The notes beneath the pieces were generated by a model, which worked only from the letters and a program-made list of their open reading frames with translations, ran no database searches and had not been told where the DNA came from. The position numbers were made by a program, and so were the translations under genes. Below are positions 9,657-19,560 of a stretch of 64,000 nucleotides of DNA, piece by piece (position 1 is the stretch's first letter; the number at the start of each line of letters is the position of its first letter). Origin of the DNA: Paraburkholderia caledonica NBRC 102488 (GTDB taxonomy: Bacteria; Pseudomonadota; Gammaproteobacteria; Burkholderiales; Burkholderiaceae); NCBI RefSeq assembly GCF_000685095.1, contig NZ_BAYE01000003.1, positions 124,001 to 188,000 on the forward strand, read 5' to 3'.

Positions 9657-9699
9657 ATAATGGCCGTTTGCGCGTGTGCGCAAATGGCCATTATTTTTT
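9657..9699 (+). terminator. Strong intrinsic terminator after the DUF2059 gene
   Basis: A 17-base-pair hairpin (arms 9657-9673 and 9678-9694, one G.U wobble, GTGT loop) followed by a T-run. It separates the DUF2059 gene from serC. Confidence 0.85.
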
Positions 9700-9865
9700 G
9701 GTGGGAGCTTGTGGAGGCTTCTGCGGTCTGATCGCCGCGTTGCTGATCGACACAGCGTTTCTCGTCTGCCAATAATCTGGGCGGTTCAGCAGCTTATTTT
9801 CGCGGCGGCCACTTCGCCGACTCGTGCGCGATCTTCCGTTTTCGCGCCGCTTTCAGGATCTCACG

Positions 9866-10948
9866 ATGCGCGTCTTTAATTTCTCCGCCGGCCCGGCGGC
9901 CATGCCCGAAGAAGTGCTGCGTCAGGCAGCCGACGAGATGCTCGACTGGCAAGGCAGCGGCATGAGCGTGATGGAAATGAGCCATCGTGGAAAAGAATTC
10001 ATGTCGATCCACGAGGAAGCGCTCCTCGATCTGCGCGAGTTGCTGGCCGTGCCGGCGAGCCACCGCATCCTGTTTCTGCAAGGCGGCGGTCTGGGCGAAA
10101 ACGCAATCGTGCCGATGAACCTGCTCGGTGCGAAGCCGCGCGCCGATTTCGTCGTCACGGGTTCATGGTCGCAAAAGTCACTGAAGGAAGCGCAGAAGTA
10201 CGGCACCGTGCACGTTGCGGCAAGCGGCGAGACGGCTGACGGTTTCACGCGCGCGCCCGCATTTTCCGAATGGCAAATGTCGGACGATCCGGCTTACGTG
10301 CACTTGTGCACGAACGAAACGATCCACGGCGTCGAGACATTCGAGATTCCTGATCTCGGCAACGTGCCGTTGGTGGCGGACGCATCGTCTCACATCCTGT
10401 CGCGTCCCATGGACATCGCCAAATACGGCGTGCTGTTTGGCGGCGCGCAGAAGAATATCGGCATGGCCGGCGTGACGGTCGTGATCGTGCGCGAGGACAT
10501 GCTGGATCGCGCACAGGCCATCTGCCCGTCGGCGTTCGAATGGAAAACCGTCGCCGAGAACAATTCCATGTACAACACGCCGCCCACGTATGCGATCTAC
10601 ATCGCGGGGCTGGTGTTCAAGTGGTTGAAGAAGCAGGGCGGCCTTGCCGCAATCGAAGCGCGTAATCTCGAGAAATCGAAGCTGTTGTACGACACGATCG
10701 ACTCGAGCAACTTCTATCTGAACAAGGTCGAGCGTAGCTCGCGTTCGCGGATGAACGTACCGTTCTTCCTCGCCGACGAGTCGCGCAATGAAGAATTTCT
10801 CGCCGGCGCGAAAGCGCGGGGAATGGTGCAGCTAAAGGGCCACAAGTCCGTCGGCGGCATGCGGGCGTCGATTTACAACGCCGTTCCGCTCGAAGGCGTC
10901 AAAGCGCTTGTCGAATACATGAAGGAATTTGAACAGCGCAGCGCCTGA
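9866..10948 (+). CDS. serC: Phosphoserine aminotransferase
   Basis: A 360-residue PLP enzyme that makes 3-phosphoserine from 3-phosphohydroxypyruvate and also serves pyridoxal phosphate synthesis. The start at ATG 9866 ([14 protein letters not shown]) matches the invariant SerC N-terminus; an upstream in-frame ATG at 9824 would add 14 unrelated residues. The PLP lysine is K196 in [11 protein letters not shown], and the C-terminal [16 protein letters not shown] segment is typical. It opens the serC-pheA-hisC-tyrA-aroA cluster, with 77 nt before pheA. Confidence 0.96.
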   Translation: MRVFNFSAGPAAMPEEVLRQAADEMLDWQGSGMSVMEMSHRGKEFMSIHEEALLDLRELLAVPASHRILFLQGGGLGENAIVPMNLLGAKPRADFVVTGSWSQKSLKEAQKYGTVHVAASGETADGFTRAPAFSEWQMSDDPAYVHLCTNETIHGVETFEIPDLGNVPLVADASSHILSRPMDIAKYGVLFGGAQKNIGMAGVTVVIVREDMLDRAQAICPSAFEWKTVAENNSMYNTPPTYAIYIAGLVFKWLKKQGGLAAIEARNLEKSKLLYDTIDSSNFYLNKVERSSRSRMNVPFFLADESRNEEFLAGAKARGMVQLKGHKSVGGMRASIYNAVPLEGVKALVEYMKEFEQRSA

Positions 10949-11025
10949 GTGCTTCGGCATTCGGCGCGCGCATCCTTTCCAGCACGCTTTTTTTCCAGCA
11001 GCTATCGGCAGGACCGTTTTCACGC

Positions 11026-12108
11026 ATGGACGACGAACTCAATAACCGACTCAAACCTCTTCGCGAACGCATCGACGCGCTCGACGCGCAGCTGATCGCG
11101 CTTCTCAATCAGCGCGCCGCGGTGGCGCTCGAAGTCGGCGAGGTCAAAAAGCATTTCAACGCGCCGGTGTTTCGTCCCGAGCGCGAGCAGCAGGTGATCG
11201 CCCGTCTGCAGGACATGAGCGAGGGGCCGTTGGCGAGCGAGCATATCAGCGCGATCTGGCGCGAGATCATGGCGGCCAGCCGGGCGCTCGAGAAGACAAT
11301 CAAGGCGGCTTACCTCGGGCCGGTGGGCACCTACAGCGAGCAAGCCATGCACGAGTACTTCGGTCAGTCGATCGAGGGACTGCCGTGTCCGTCGATCGAC
11401 GAAGTATTTCGCTCGGTCGAAGCAGGCGCCGCCGAATTCGGCGTCGTGCCTGTCGAGAATTCGACCGAAGGCGCGGTATCGCGCACGCTGGATCTGCTGT
11501 TGCAAACTCAGTTGGCGATTGGCGGCGAACTTGCGTTGCCGATTCATCACAATCTGTTGACGCTGAATGGCGGCCTTGCGGGCGTCACGCGCGTGTGTGC
11601 GCACGCGCAGGCGCTCGCGCAATGTCAGCGCTGGCTCGCAACCAATGCGCCGCATCTGGAGCGCCAGGCGGTGTCGAGCAACGCGGAAGCCGCGCGTATG
11701 GCGGCGGAAGATCCGACCGTCGCGGCGATCGCGGGCGACCGCGCTGCGACCCACTACGGCTTGCAAGTTGCCTATGCGCTAATTCAGGACGACCCGCACA
11801 ACCGCACCCGCTTCGTCATGATCGGCAAGGAGCGCACAGGCGTGAGCGGACACGACCAGACGTCGCTGATCGTGTCGGTGGCAAATGAGCCGGGCGCCGT
11901 GTTCAAGCTGCTGGAGCCGCTCGCGCGTCATAGCGTCTCGATGACCCGCTTCGAATCGCGGCCCGCGCGCGTGGGTACGTGGGAGTACTACTTTTATATC
12001 GACGTCGAAGGCCACCGCGACGATCCGGCTGTAGCTGCCGCGCTTAAAGAGCTTGGCGAGAAGGCAGCGTTTCTGAAGATTCTCGGCTCGTACCCGCGTG
12101 CGCGCTAA
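11026..12108 (+). CDS. pheA: Bifunctional chorismate mutase/prephenate dehydratase (P-protein)
   Basis: A 360-residue enzyme that converts chorismate to prephenate and then phenylpyruvate for phenylalanine synthesis. Residues about 1-90 are an AroQ-type chorismate mutase (RERIDALDAQLIALLNQR). Residues about 95-275 are prephenate dehydratase, with YLGPVGTYSEQA, VPVENSTEGAV and the catalytic TRF in NRTRFVMIG. Residues about 285-360 are an ACT domain with EPGAVFKLLEPL and FESRP, the phenylalanine-binding motifs for feedback inhibition. Position between serC and hisC is conserved in betaproteobacteria. Confidence 0.96.
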   Translation: MDDELNNRLKPLRERIDALDAQLIALLNQRAAVALEVGEVKKHFNAPVFRPEREQQVIARLQDMSEGPLASEHISAIWREIMAASRALEKTIKAAYLGPVGTYSEQAMHEYFGQSIEGLPCPSIDEVFRSVEAGAAEFGVVPVENSTEGAVSRTLDLLLQTQLAIGGELALPIHHNLLTLNGGLAGVTRVCAHAQALAQCQRWLATNAPHLERQAVSSNAEAARMAAEDPTVAAIAGDRAATHYGLQVAYALIQDDPHNRTRFVMIGKERTGVSGHDQTSLIVSVANEPGAVFKLLEPLARHSVSMTRFESRPARVGTWEYYFYIDVEGHRDDPAVAAALKELGEKAAFLKILGSYPRAR

Positions 12109-12192
12109 CGGTCACCGGTCGGCGAGTAAGCTCACGCAGACAGTAGGCCGGCGCGCTGGCCGCGACATTTTTAATAATCGTTCGGAGATTTC

Positions 12193-13305
12193 ATGACAAC
12201 GTCCTTCGGTCCTTCTTACGTGCGCGCTATAGCGCCCTACATTGCCGGTAAGCCCATTTCTGAAGTGGCGCGCGAGTTCGGGCTGGACGAAGCGAACATC
12301 GTAAAGCTCGCGTCGAACGAGAATCCGCTCGGCATGCCGGAGTCGGCTAAACGTGCGATGGCGCAAGCCGCGAGCGAGTTGGGCCGCTATCCCGACGCAA
12401 ATGCGTTCGAACTGAAGGCCGCATTGAGCGAGCGTTACGGCGTGCCGTCGGACTGGATCACGCTCGGCAATGGCAGCAACGACATTCTCGAAATTGCCGC
12501 GCACGCGTTCGTCGAGAAAGGGCAGTCGATCATTTACGCGCAATACTCGTTCGCGGTCTACGCACTCGCCACGCAAGGCCTGGGCGCGCGGGCGATCGTG
12601 GTGCCGGCGGTCAAGTACGGGCACGATCTCGACGCGATGCTGGCCGCGATCACCGGCGACACGCGGCTGATCTTCGTCGCCAATCCGAACAACCCGACCG
12701 GTACGTTTATCGAAGGTTCGAAGCTCGAAGCGTTTCTCGACAAGGTGCCGCGCAACGTGGCAGTGGTTCTGGACGAGGCATACACGGAATATCTGCCCGC
12801 GGAAAAGCGCTACGACTCCATCGAGTGGGTGCGCCGTTATCCGAACCTGCTCGTGTCGCGCACGTTTTCGAAGGCGTTCGGTCTCGCGGGCTTGCGTGTC
12901 GGCTTTGGGATCGCCCAGCCGGAGTTGACCGACTTGCTGAACCGTCTGCGTCAGCCGTTCAATGTGAACACGCTCGCGCAAGCCGCAGCCATCGCCGCGC
13001 TCAACGACAAGGCGTTCCTGGAGAAAAGCGCGGCGCTGAACGCGCAGGGTTATCGCCGTTTGACTGAAGCGTTTGAGAAGCTCGGCCTCGAATACGTGCC
13101 GTCTGACGGCAATTTCGTGCTGGTGCGAGTCGGCAATGACGACGCGGCCGGCAATCGCGTGAACACTGAATTGCTGAAGCAGGGGGTGATCGTGCGTCCG
13201 GTCGGCAACTACGGATTACCGCAGTGGCTGCGCGTCACGATCGGACTGCCGGAAGAAAACGAGGCGTTCATCGCCGCACTCGAAAAAACCCTCGCCACCG
13301 CCTAG
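12193..13305 (+). CDS. hisC: Histidinol-phosphate/aromatic aminotransferase (HisC-type)
   Basis: A 370-residue fold-type I PLP aminotransferase of the HisC family. PLP-binding residues visible are D194 and Y197 (VVLDEAYTEY), K227 (SRTFSKAFGLAG) and the NPNNPTG loop near 164-170. It is well placed, between pheA and tyrA, to transaminate phenylpyruvate and 4-hydroxyphenylpyruvate or act on imidazole-acetol phosphate. The family name is certain, but the in vivo substrate is inferred from context; a second hisC in the histidine operon elsewhere would be expected. The Shine-Dalgarno GGAGAT precedes ATG 12193. Confidence 0.92.
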   Translation: MTTSFGPSYVRAIAPYIAGKPISEVAREFGLDEANIVKLASNENPLGMPESAKRAMAQAASELGRYPDANAFELKAALSERYGVPSDWITLGNGSNDILEIAAHAFVEKGQSIIYAQYSFAVYALATQGLGARAIVVPAVKYGHDLDAMLAAITGDTRLIFVANPNNPTGTFIEGSKLEAFLDKVPRNVAVVLDEAYTEYLPAEKRYDSIEWVRRYPNLLVSRTFSKAFGLAGLRVGFGIAQPELTDLLNRLRQPFNVNTLAQAAAIAALNDKAFLEKSAALNAQGYRRLTEAFEKLGLEYVPSDGNFVLVRVGNDDAAGNRVNTELLKQGVIVRPVGNYGLPQWLRVTIGLPEENEAFIAALEKTLATA

Positions 13306-13323
13306 GCGGCGAACCTTGACCCA

Positions 13324-13355
13324 CGCGCCTCGTCGATATGAAAGGCGCGCTTTTT
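13324..13355 (+). terminator. Terminator-like hairpin between hisC and tyrA
   Basis: CGCGCCT (13324-13330) pairs with AGGCGCG (13343-13349) and is followed by C and five T residues (13351-13355). It begins 19 nt after the hisC stop and ends 2 nt before the likely tyrA start, so it could terminate or attenuate transcription inside the cluster. Confidence 0.6.
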
Positions 13356-13357
13356 GT

Positions 13358-14299
13358 GTGACCGACGTGGCCGCGTTTTCTTTTAACAAGCTGGTGATCT
13401 TTGGTGTCGGCCTGATCGGCGGATCGCTTGCGCGCGCACTGCGCGAGCGCGGCGAAGCGGACGGTGCGCGCACGGTAATTGGCGTCGGCCGCTCGGCTTC
13501 ATCGACCGGGCGCGCGGTCGAACTCGGCGTGATCGATAGTGCGGCGGCATTGACCGACGACGCTGCCCTGCGCGAAGCGCTTGCCGACGCCGACGTCGTG
13601 CTGCTCGCGGCGCCTGTTGCGCAGACTCAGCCGCTTCTTGAACGCATTGCGCCATTTCTCGGCGCTGATACGATCGTGACCGACGCCGGCAGCACCAAAT
13701 CCGACGTTGTCGCCGCTGCCCGTGCCGCACTGGGCGCGCGCATCGGCCAGTTCGTGCCGGGACATCCCATCGCCGGGCGCGAGGCGAGCGGCGTCGAGGC
13801 CGCATTGCCGGACCTGTATGTAGGCCGCAATGTCGTACTGTGTCCGTTGCCGGAGAATGCGCCACGGACCGTCGAGCGCATCGCGGCGATGTGGCGCGCG
13901 ACTGGCGCGCTCGTGCGCGACATGGCGCCCGGGCAGCACGACCGCGTGTTCGCGTCGGTCAGTCATTTGCCGCATGTATTGTCGTTCGCGCTCGTCGAAC
14001 AGATTCTCAATTCGCCCGATGCCGCACTGAAATTTTCGTTCGCCGCGGGCGGCTTTCGCGACTTCACGCGAATCGCCGCGTCGAGCCCGGAAATGTGGCG
14101 CGACGTCTGCATCGCCAATCGCGTTGCGCTGCTTGACGAACTCGACGCCTACTCTGCAGTGATAGCGCGCCTGCGCACGGCTATCGAGGCTGCCGACGGC
14201 GCCGCGCTCGAAGCCGTGTTCGCCCGCTCTCGCCTCGCGCGTACCGAATGGCAGGAGCAACGCGCGGGCGGCGGCGCGCCGGGCGACGCGTCCAAATAA
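13358..14299 (+). CDS. tyrA: Prephenate dehydrogenase (TyrA family)
   Basis: An NAD(P)-dependent dehydrogenase of 313 residues that makes 4-hydroxyphenylpyruvate from prephenate (or tyrosine from arogenate). The Rossmann motif is [11 protein letters not shown] near residue 13, followed by [11 protein letters not shown] and the substrate-site segment [11 protein letters not shown]. The start is uncertain. GTG 13358 ([12 protein letters not shown]) fits the compact TyrA N-terminus and is used here; an in-frame TTG at 13316 would add 14 residues that overlie the hairpin. There is no fused chorismate mutase or AroA. It is followed by aroA after 19 nt. Confidence 0.9.
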   Translation: MTDVAAFSFNKLVIFGVGLIGGSLARALRERGEADGARTVIGVGRSASSTGRAVELGVIDSAAALTDDAALREALADADVVLLAAPVAQTQPLLERIAPFLGADTIVTDAGSTKSDVVAAARAALGARIGQFVPGHPIAGREASGVEAALPDLYVGRNVVLCPLPENAPRTVERIAAMWRATGALVRDMAPGQHDRVFASVSHLPHVLSFALVEQILNSPDAALKFSFAAGGFRDFTRIAASSPEMWRDVCIANRVALLDELDAYSAVIARLRTAIEAADGAALEAVFARSRLARTEWQEQRAGGGAPGDASK

Positions 14300-14318
14300 C
14301 CGGAAACTGGACTCAATC

Positions 14319-15623
14319 ATGGAATTCCTCGATCTCGGACCATTTTCTCGTGCGTCCGGCACGGTTCGTTTGCCTGGCTCGAAGAGCATTTCGAATCGGG
14401 TGCTGCTCCTCGCGGCGCTCGCTGAAGGCGAAACGACAATCACGAACCTGCTCGACTCCGACGACACCCGCGTAATGCTCGACGCGCTCGAAAAGCTGGG
14501 TGTGCGTCTGAAGCGCGACGGCGACTCCTGCGTCGTGACCGGCACGCGCGGCGCTTTCACGGCGCGCACGGCCGATCTGTTCCTCGGCAATGCCGGTACG
14601 GCGGTCCGTCCGCTGACCGCGGCACTCGCGGTGAATGGCGGCGACTATCGCATTCACGGCGTGCCGCGCATGCACGAGCGGCCAATCGGCGATCTGGTCG
14701 ATGGATTGCGGCAGATCGGCGCGAGAATCGACTACGAGGAAAACGAAGGCTTTCCGCCGCTGCGAATCCGTCCGGCGCAGATTTCCGCCGAGGCGCCGAT
14801 CCGCGTGCGCGGCGACGTCTCCAGCCAGTTCCTCACGTCGCTGCTGATGACACTGCCGCTTTTGCGCACCGAAAGCGGCGTGAGCACCGTCCAGGTCGAC
14901 GGCGAACTCATCTCCAAGCCGTATATCGACATCACGATCAAGCTGATGGCGCGCTTTGGCATTGAGGTCGAACGCAACGGCTGGCATCGGTTCGTGGTGC
15001 CGGCGGGGCAGCGTTATCAGTCGCCGGGAACCATCATGGTGGAAGGCGACGCGTCGTCGGCGTCCTATTTCCTCGCGGCGGGCGCGCTCGGCGGCGGGCC
15101 GCTGAAGGTGGAGGGCGTCGGCCGGTCAAGCATTCAGGGCGACGTCGGCTTTGCGGATGCGCTCATCAAGATGGGCGCGAATCTGCAAATGGGCGAGGAC
15201 TGGATCGAAGTGCGCGGTGTCGGCCACGACAGCGGCAAGCTCGAGCCGATCGACATGGACTTCAACCTGATCCCCGACGCCGCCATGACCATAGCGGTTG
15301 CCGCGCTGTTCGCCGACGGCACGACCACGTTGCGCAACATTGCGAGCTGGCGCGTGAAAGAAACGGACCGGATCGCGGCGATGGCCACCGAACTGCGCAA
15401 GGTTGGCGCAAAGGTGCAGGAGGGCGAAGACTTCCTGGTGGTCACGCCGCCTGAGAAACTGATTCCGAACGCGTCGATCGACACCTACGACGATCACCGC
15501 ATGGCGATGTGTTTTTCGCTCGTGAGTCTCGGCGGCGTGCCGGTCCGGATCAACGACCCGAAGTGCGTCGGCAAGACATTTCCCGATTATTTCGAGCGCT
15601 TCACCGCGCTTGCCCAACCCTGA
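14319..15623 (+). CDS. aroA: 3-phosphoshikimate 1-carboxyvinyltransferase (EPSP synthase)
   Basis: A 434-residue shikimate-pathway enzyme transferring enolpyruvate from PEP to shikimate-3-phosphate. The N-terminal [10 protein letters not shown] motif with the substrate lysine, the [11 protein letters not shown] loop and the C-terminal [15 protein letters not shown] and DDHRMAM motifs are all present. Length is typical of class I AroA. The glycine-alanine loop (GNAGTA) keeps the usual glyphosate-sensitive form by eye. It lies 19 nt after tyrA and 35 nt before cmk. Confidence 0.97.
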   Translation: MEFLDLGPFSRASGTVRLPGSKSISNRVLLLAALAEGETTITNLLDSDDTRVMLDALEKLGVRLKRDGDSCVVTGTRGAFTARTADLFLGNAGTAVRPLTAALAVNGGDYRIHGVPRMHERPIGDLVDGLRQIGARIDYEENEGFPPLRIRPAQISAEAPIRVRGDVSSQFLTSLLMTLPLLRTESGVSTVQVDGELISKPYIDITIKLMARFGIEVERNGWHRFVVPAGQRYQSPGTIMVEGDASSASYFLAAGALGGGPLKVEGVGRSSIQGDVGFADALIKMGANLQMGEDWIEVRGVGHDSGKLEPIDMDFNLIPDAAMTIAVAALFADGTTTLRNIASWRVKETDRIAAMATELRKVGAKVQEGEDFLVVTPPEKLIPNASIDTYDDHRMAMCFSLVSLGGVPVRINDPKCVGKTFPDYFERFTALAQP

Positions 15624-15658
15624 TTCCTGTGCGAATCGCCTGACGTGCGACTCTTTCG

Positions 15659-16345
15659 ATGAAACCGATCCGTCCCTTTCACCAGACGCCCGTCATTACG
15701 ATCGACGGCCCGAGTGCCTCCGGCAAAGGCACCGTGGCCGCGCTGGTTGCCGCGAGCCTCGGCTTCCACCTGCTCGACAGCGGAGCGCTGTACCGCCTCG
15801 CCGCGCTCGCCAGCATTCGCTACGACGTGGCAGCGGACGACGTCGAGGCCCTTGTAAAGCTGATCGACGACCTGCATATCACGTTTCGCGAAGGCCTCGC
15901 TCAGCTCGACGGAGTGGACGTTTCGGCGGACATTCGCGCCGAGGAAGTGGGCAGCCGCGCTTCCGCGATCGCCGTGCATGCTCCTGTGAGGGCCGCGCTG
16001 GTGGCGCGCCAACGGGCGTTTCGCAAGGAGCCGGGCCTCGTCGCGGATGGTCGCGATATGGGCACGGTCATCTTCCAGGACGCCGTGCTCAAGGTGTTCA
16101 TGACCGCCAGCGTGGAAGCCCGCGCGGCGCGGCGGCATAAGCAATTGATACAAAAAGGCTTTTCTGCTAACATAGATAACTTGCTCCGGGATTTGCGTGA
16201 GCGCGACGAGCGTGACAGTCAGCGCGCAGCCGCGCCGCTTAAGCCCGCAGTGGATGCAAAGCTGCTCGATACGTCCGCCTTATCGGTCGATCAGGCGGTC
16301 GAGCAGGTAGTCCAATGGTACGAAGCCCTGGTTCCGCAGGCGTGA
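15659..16345 (+). CDS. cmk: Cytidylate kinase
   Basis: A 228-residue kinase phosphorylating CMP and dCMP. The P-loop [15 protein letters not shown] is near residue 14, followed by the DSGALYR CMP-binding motif and the [12 protein letters not shown] segment. The cmk-rpsA order is conserved in many proteobacteria. It starts 35 nt after aroA with no terminator between them. Confidence 0.96.
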   Translation: MKPIRPFHQTPVITIDGPSASGKGTVAALVAASLGFHLLDSGALYRLAALASIRYDVAADDVEALVKLIDDLHITFREGLAQLDGVDVSADIRAEEVGSRASAIAVHAPVRAALVARQRAFRKEPGLVADGRDMGTVIFQDAVLKVFMTASVEARAARRHKQLIQKGFSANIDNLLRDLRERDERDSQRAAAPLKPAVDAKLLDTSALSVDQAVEQVVQWYEALVPQA

Positions 16346-16413
16346 CTGGAATGCATCGAGCATCGGTCGCACATGAATGCGCGGCCGCAGTCGTAGTTCC
16401 ATTGTGTGTTGGT

Positions 16414-16434
16414 GCTTCGCGATGGTCGCGAAGC
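16414..16434 (+). other. Perfect hairpin in the cmk-rpsA intergenic/leader region
   Basis: GCTTCGCGA and TCGCGAAGC form a nine-pair stem with a three-base loop about 105 nt upstream of the S1 start. No T-run follows; the next sequence is ATTAACCCTTTAACCCC. It may belong to an S1 mRNA leader. Confidence 0.45.
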
Positions 16435-16537
16435 GTTGTATTAACCCTTTAACCCCGCGTGGCATTCGCATTCTTGCCGTAGTTGCTGACCGTCCGGCCA
16501 GCCGGGCAGCGCGAGAACCATGCAAATTTCGATTTTT

Positions 16538-18253
16538 ATGTCCGACCTGCAAACCTCTACCCCGAATACCGAATCTTTTGCGGCTCTGTTCGAAGAGTCG
16601 CTGACCAAGCAAGACATGCGCGCCGGCGAAGTGATCTCCGCTGAAGTCGTGCGTGTTGACCACAACTTCGTGGTCGTCAACGCTGGTCTCAAGTCCGAAG
16701 CCTACATCCCGCTCGAAGAGTTCCTGAACGACGCGGGCGAGGTAGAAGTGCAGGCGGGCGACTTCGTTTCCGTCGCGATCGACGCGCTGGAAAACGGCTA
16801 TGGCGACACGATCCTGTCGCGCGACAAGGCGAAGCGTCTGGCTTCGTGGCTGTCGCTGGAAAAGGCTCTCGACAACAACGAACTCGTGACCGGCACGATC
16901 ACGGGCAAGGTCAAGGGCGGCATGACCGTGATGGTCAACGGCATCCGCGCGTTCCTGCCGGGTTCGCTGGTCGACACGCGTCCGGTCAAGGACACGACCC
17001 CGTACGAAGGCAAGACGCTCGAGTTCCGCGTCATCAAGCTCGACCGCAAGCGTAACAACGTCGTGCTGTCGCGCCGTGCCGTGATCGAAGCGACCCAGGG
17101 TGAAGAGCGCGCAAAGCTGCTCGAAACGCTGAAGGAAGGCGCGATCGTGGAAGGCGTGGTGAAGAACATCACCGACTACGGCGCGTTCGTGGACCTCGGC
17201 GGTATCGACGGCCTGCTGCACATCACCGACATCGCATGGCGTCGTGTGCGTCACCCGAGCGAAGTTCTGTCGGTTGGCCAGGAAGTCACCGCCAAGATTC
17301 TCAAGTTCGACCAGGAAAAGAACCGCGTTTCGCTGGGCATCAAGCAACTCGGCGACGATCCGTGGGAAGGCATCTCGCGTCGTTACCCGTCGGGCACGCG
17401 CCTGTTCGGTAAGGTCACGAACATCACCGACTACGGCGCATTCGTCGAAGTGGAATCGGGCATCGAAGGCCTCGTCCACGTGTCGGAAATGGACTGGACG
17501 AACAAGAACGTTGCACCGTCGAAAGTTGTTCAGCTGGGCGACGAAGTCGAAGTCATGGTTCTCGAAATCGACGAAGACCGCCGCCGTATCAGCCTCGGCA
17601 TGAAGCAGTGCAAGCCGAACCCGTGGGACGACTTCAGCCGCAACTTCAAGAAGGGCGACAAGCTGCAAGGCGCCATCAAGTCGATCACCGACTTCGGCGT
17701 CTTCATCGGTCTGCCGGGCGGCATCGACGGTCTGGTTCACCTGTCGGACCTGTCGTGGTCGGAAACGGGCGAAGAAGCTGTTCGCAAGTACAAGAAGGGC
17801 GACGAAGTGGAAGCGATTGTTCTCGGCATCGACGTCGAGAAGGAACGCATTTCGCTGGGTATCAAGCAGCTCGAAGGCGACCCGTTCAGCAACTTCGTTG
17901 CAATGAATGACAAGGGCTCGATCGTCGACGGCGTGGTCAAGACGGTAGACGCGAAGGGTGCAGTGGTTCAGCTGTCGGCTGAAGTCGAAGGCTACCTGCG
18001 CGCTTCGGAAATCGCACAAGACCGCGTGGAAGATGCTCGCAACGTGCTGAAGGAAGGCGACAAGGTCAACGCGATGATCATCAACATCGATCGCAAGTCG
18101 CGTGGCATCAACCTGTCGATCAAGGCGAAGGACTCGGCTGAGCAACAGGAAGCGATCCGCGGCCTGGCTTCGTCGGATTCCAGCGCAGCTGCTACCGGCA
18201 CGACCAACCTCGGCGCACTGCTGAAGGCCAAGCTCGACGGTCAGAACCAGTAA
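16538..18253 (+). CDS. rpsA: 30S ribosomal protein S1
   Basis: A 571-residue protein that brings mRNA to the 30S subunit. It contains six S1/OB-fold repeats, seen as recurring pairs of ITDYGAFV-like and RISLGxKQ-like segments (residues about 35-520). The start at ATG 16538 ([12 protein letters not shown]) is preferred because it matches the compact S1 N-terminus; an in-frame ATG at 16520 would add six residues. S1 is typically autogenously controlled at its own mRNA, and a perfect hairpin sits in the upstream gap. ihfB follows after about 100 nt with a small hairpin (18272-18293) between. Confidence 0.97.
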   Translation: MSDLQTSTPNTESFAALFEESLTKQDMRAGEVISAEVVRVDHNFVVVNAGLKSEAYIPLEEFLNDAGEVEVQAGDFVSVAIDALENGYGDTILSRDKAKRLASWLSLEKALDNNELVTGTITGKVKGGMTVMVNGIRAFLPGSLVDTRPVKDTTPYEGKTLEFRVIKLDRKRNNVVLSRRAVIEATQGEERAKLLETLKEGAIVEGVVKNITDYGAFVDLGGIDGLLHITDIAWRRVRHPSEVLSVGQEVTAKILKFDQEKNRVSLGIKQLGDDPWEGISRRYPSGTRLFGKVTNITDYGAFVEVESGIEGLVHVSEMDWTNKNVAPSKVVQLGDEVEVMVLEIDEDRRRISLGMKQCKPNPWDDFSRNFKKGDKLQGAIKSITDFGVFIGLPGGIDGLVHLSDLSWSETGEEAVRKYKKGDEVEAIVLGIDVEKERISLGIKQLEGDPFSNFVAMNDKGSIVDGVVKTVDAKGAVVQLSAEVEGYLRASEIAQDRVEDARNVLKEGDKVNAMIINIDRKSRGINLSIKAKDSAEQQEAIRGLASSDSSAAATGTTNLGALLKAKLDGQNQ

Positions 18254-18354
18254 TTGAGGAACGCCCTCGAACCTGCCGTCTTTGCGCGGCAGGTATCCCT
18301 TTGCGGGGAAAATCTGGGGGCGGCTCGGCGTTTTCTTGAGAGGTCTGCTGCAGT

Positions 18355-18678
18355 ATGACCAAATCGGAATTGGTCGCCCAACTGGCTACGCGGTTTCCGC
18401 AGCTTGTCCTAAAAGATGCGGATTTCGCGGTGAAGACGATGCTTGATGCGATGTCGGAGGCGCTTGCCAAAGGTCATCGCATCGAAATTCGAGGTTTCGG
18501 CAGCTTCGGCCTGAACCGCCGTCCTTCCCGCGTCGGGCGCAATCCGAAGTCGGGCGAAAAAGTGCTGGTGCCTGAGAAGTACGTGCCGCACTTCAAGCCG
18601 GGCAAGGAATTGCGCGAGCGGGTCGATCGTCGCGCGGGTGAGCCGTTGAAGGCCGAAGAGCCGGACGACGATCTGTAA
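18355..18678 (+). CDS. ihfB: Integration host factor subunit beta
   Basis: A 107-residue DNA-bending protein of the HU/IHF family that dimerises with IhfA. The beta-arm region [22 protein letters not shown] contains the conserved proline that intercalates at the bend. The N-terminal [17 protein letters not shown] is the typical IhfB start, preceded by GAGAGG. The C-terminus carries a short charged extension (AEEPDDDL) beyond the usual ~94 residues. Location directly after rpsA is the classic rpsA-ihfB arrangement. Confidence 0.96.
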   Translation: MTKSELVAQLATRFPQLVLKDADFAVKTMLDAMSEALAKGHRIEIRGFGSFGLNRRPSRVGRNPKSGEKVLVPEKYVPHFKPGKELRERVDRRAGEPLKAEEPDDDL

Positions 18679-18754
18679 ATGCTCCGCCATCCGCTGTGCA
18701 TTTGGCAGCGTGGCTTTGGTAGCGTCAGCGGCCAGTGCCAGTCGGCAAAAAGAA

Positions 18755-18781
18755 GAAATGCGCCTCCGGGCGCTTTTTTTT
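18755..18781 (+). terminator. Intrinsic terminator after ihfB
   Basis: GCGCC and GGCGC form a short stem with a TCCG loop followed by eight T residues (18774-18781). It closes the long serC-to-ihfB gene run. Confidence 0.7.
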
Positions 18782-18872
18782 CGCCTGCGCATTTTCGGTC
18801 CACCTTGGCGGACACGCCCGTGCCGGCTGAGTTGTCCGCCGCAATGTCCGGCGACTTACTAGCTGCGCTTTC

Positions 18873-18979
18873 AGCCAAGTTCCAAGCCAGGTTCTCGGCC
18901 GACTTCTAGGCCACTTCTAAGCCGAGTCTCCAGCCGACTTCCAAGCCGACTTCCAGGCCCCCGTCCACGCCCCAATCCC
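18873..18979. repeat. Degenerate 12-nt-period tandem repeat in the ihfB-lapA gap
   Basis: About nine consecutive units resembling AGCCGACTTCCA run from 18873 to 18979, with one unit of 11 nt and two adjacent identical units at 18932-18955. The whole ihfB-lapA gap is 518 nt and apart from this repeat and the terminator holds no convincing gene. A 76-codon open frame (18679-18909) reads into the first units and stops, and is probably not a gene. Confidence 0.65.
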
Positions 18980-19196
18980 CGACACGTTCAGCCACACTGA
19001 GCTCACAACGATCGCGCCAAATCCGCCCCGCGTCCGCATGGTCACCACTGCTTTTCTGTAAGCGCAGGATCCGCCAGTTCCTGCCCAGTCGCGAGGGCTT
19101 CAATTACAATACGGGTCACTTCGGCGCGGGCAACACCGTGGCGCGACGCGTCATCAGGCCGGCGTCACCCCGCAACTGCCGTCAAGAGATCTATTC

Positions 19197-19490
19197 ATGA
19201 AATTTATCGTCTGGCTGATCCGTGTACTGGTGTTCGTGCTGCTGTTGGTGCTTGCACTTTCCAATACGCAACCTGCTACGCTGAATTTCCTCGCTGGCTA
19301 CGCGTGGTCGGCGCCGCTCATCCTGATTGGCCTCGCGTTTTTCGGGGTTGGGCTGCTCGCAGGTCTCGTTTCGTCGATGCCGGCTGTCGTGCGCCTGCGC
19401 ATGGAGAATGGCCGCCTCAAACGAGAACTGCGTGTGGCGCGCGAGGCGCCGGTCGTCGTTGAACAGCCGCCCATGCCGCCGCTGATCTGA
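19197..19490 (+). CDS. lapA: LapA-family inner-membrane protein (DUF1049)
   Basis: A 97-residue membrane protein with two hydrophobic helices (residues about 4-24 and 38-60) and a short basic cytoplasmic tail. The motif SNTQPATLNFLAG between the helices is typical of LapA (lipopolysaccharide assembly protein A). LapA works with LapB in controlling LPS synthesis through FtsH and LpxC in E. coli. It starts with a good Shine-Dalgarno (AAGAGA) and is followed by lapB after 70 nt, a conserved pair. Confidence 0.9.
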   Translation: MKFIVWLIRVLVFVLLLVLALSNTQPATLNFLAGYAWSAPLILIGLAFFGVGLLAGLVSSMPAVVRLRMENGRLKRELRVAREAPVVVEQPPMPPLI

Positions 19491-19560
19491 TTTTGTCGTT
19501 CGCCGCGCACATAGCGCGCGGCATTCCATTTCCGCCTTCAGGCTCATTTGCATTCATCGC

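Noticed and set aside
18679-18909. 76-codon open frame after ihfB
   Set aside because: It runs over the ihfB terminator and into the 12-nt repeat, has no ribosome binding site and no recognisable sequence.
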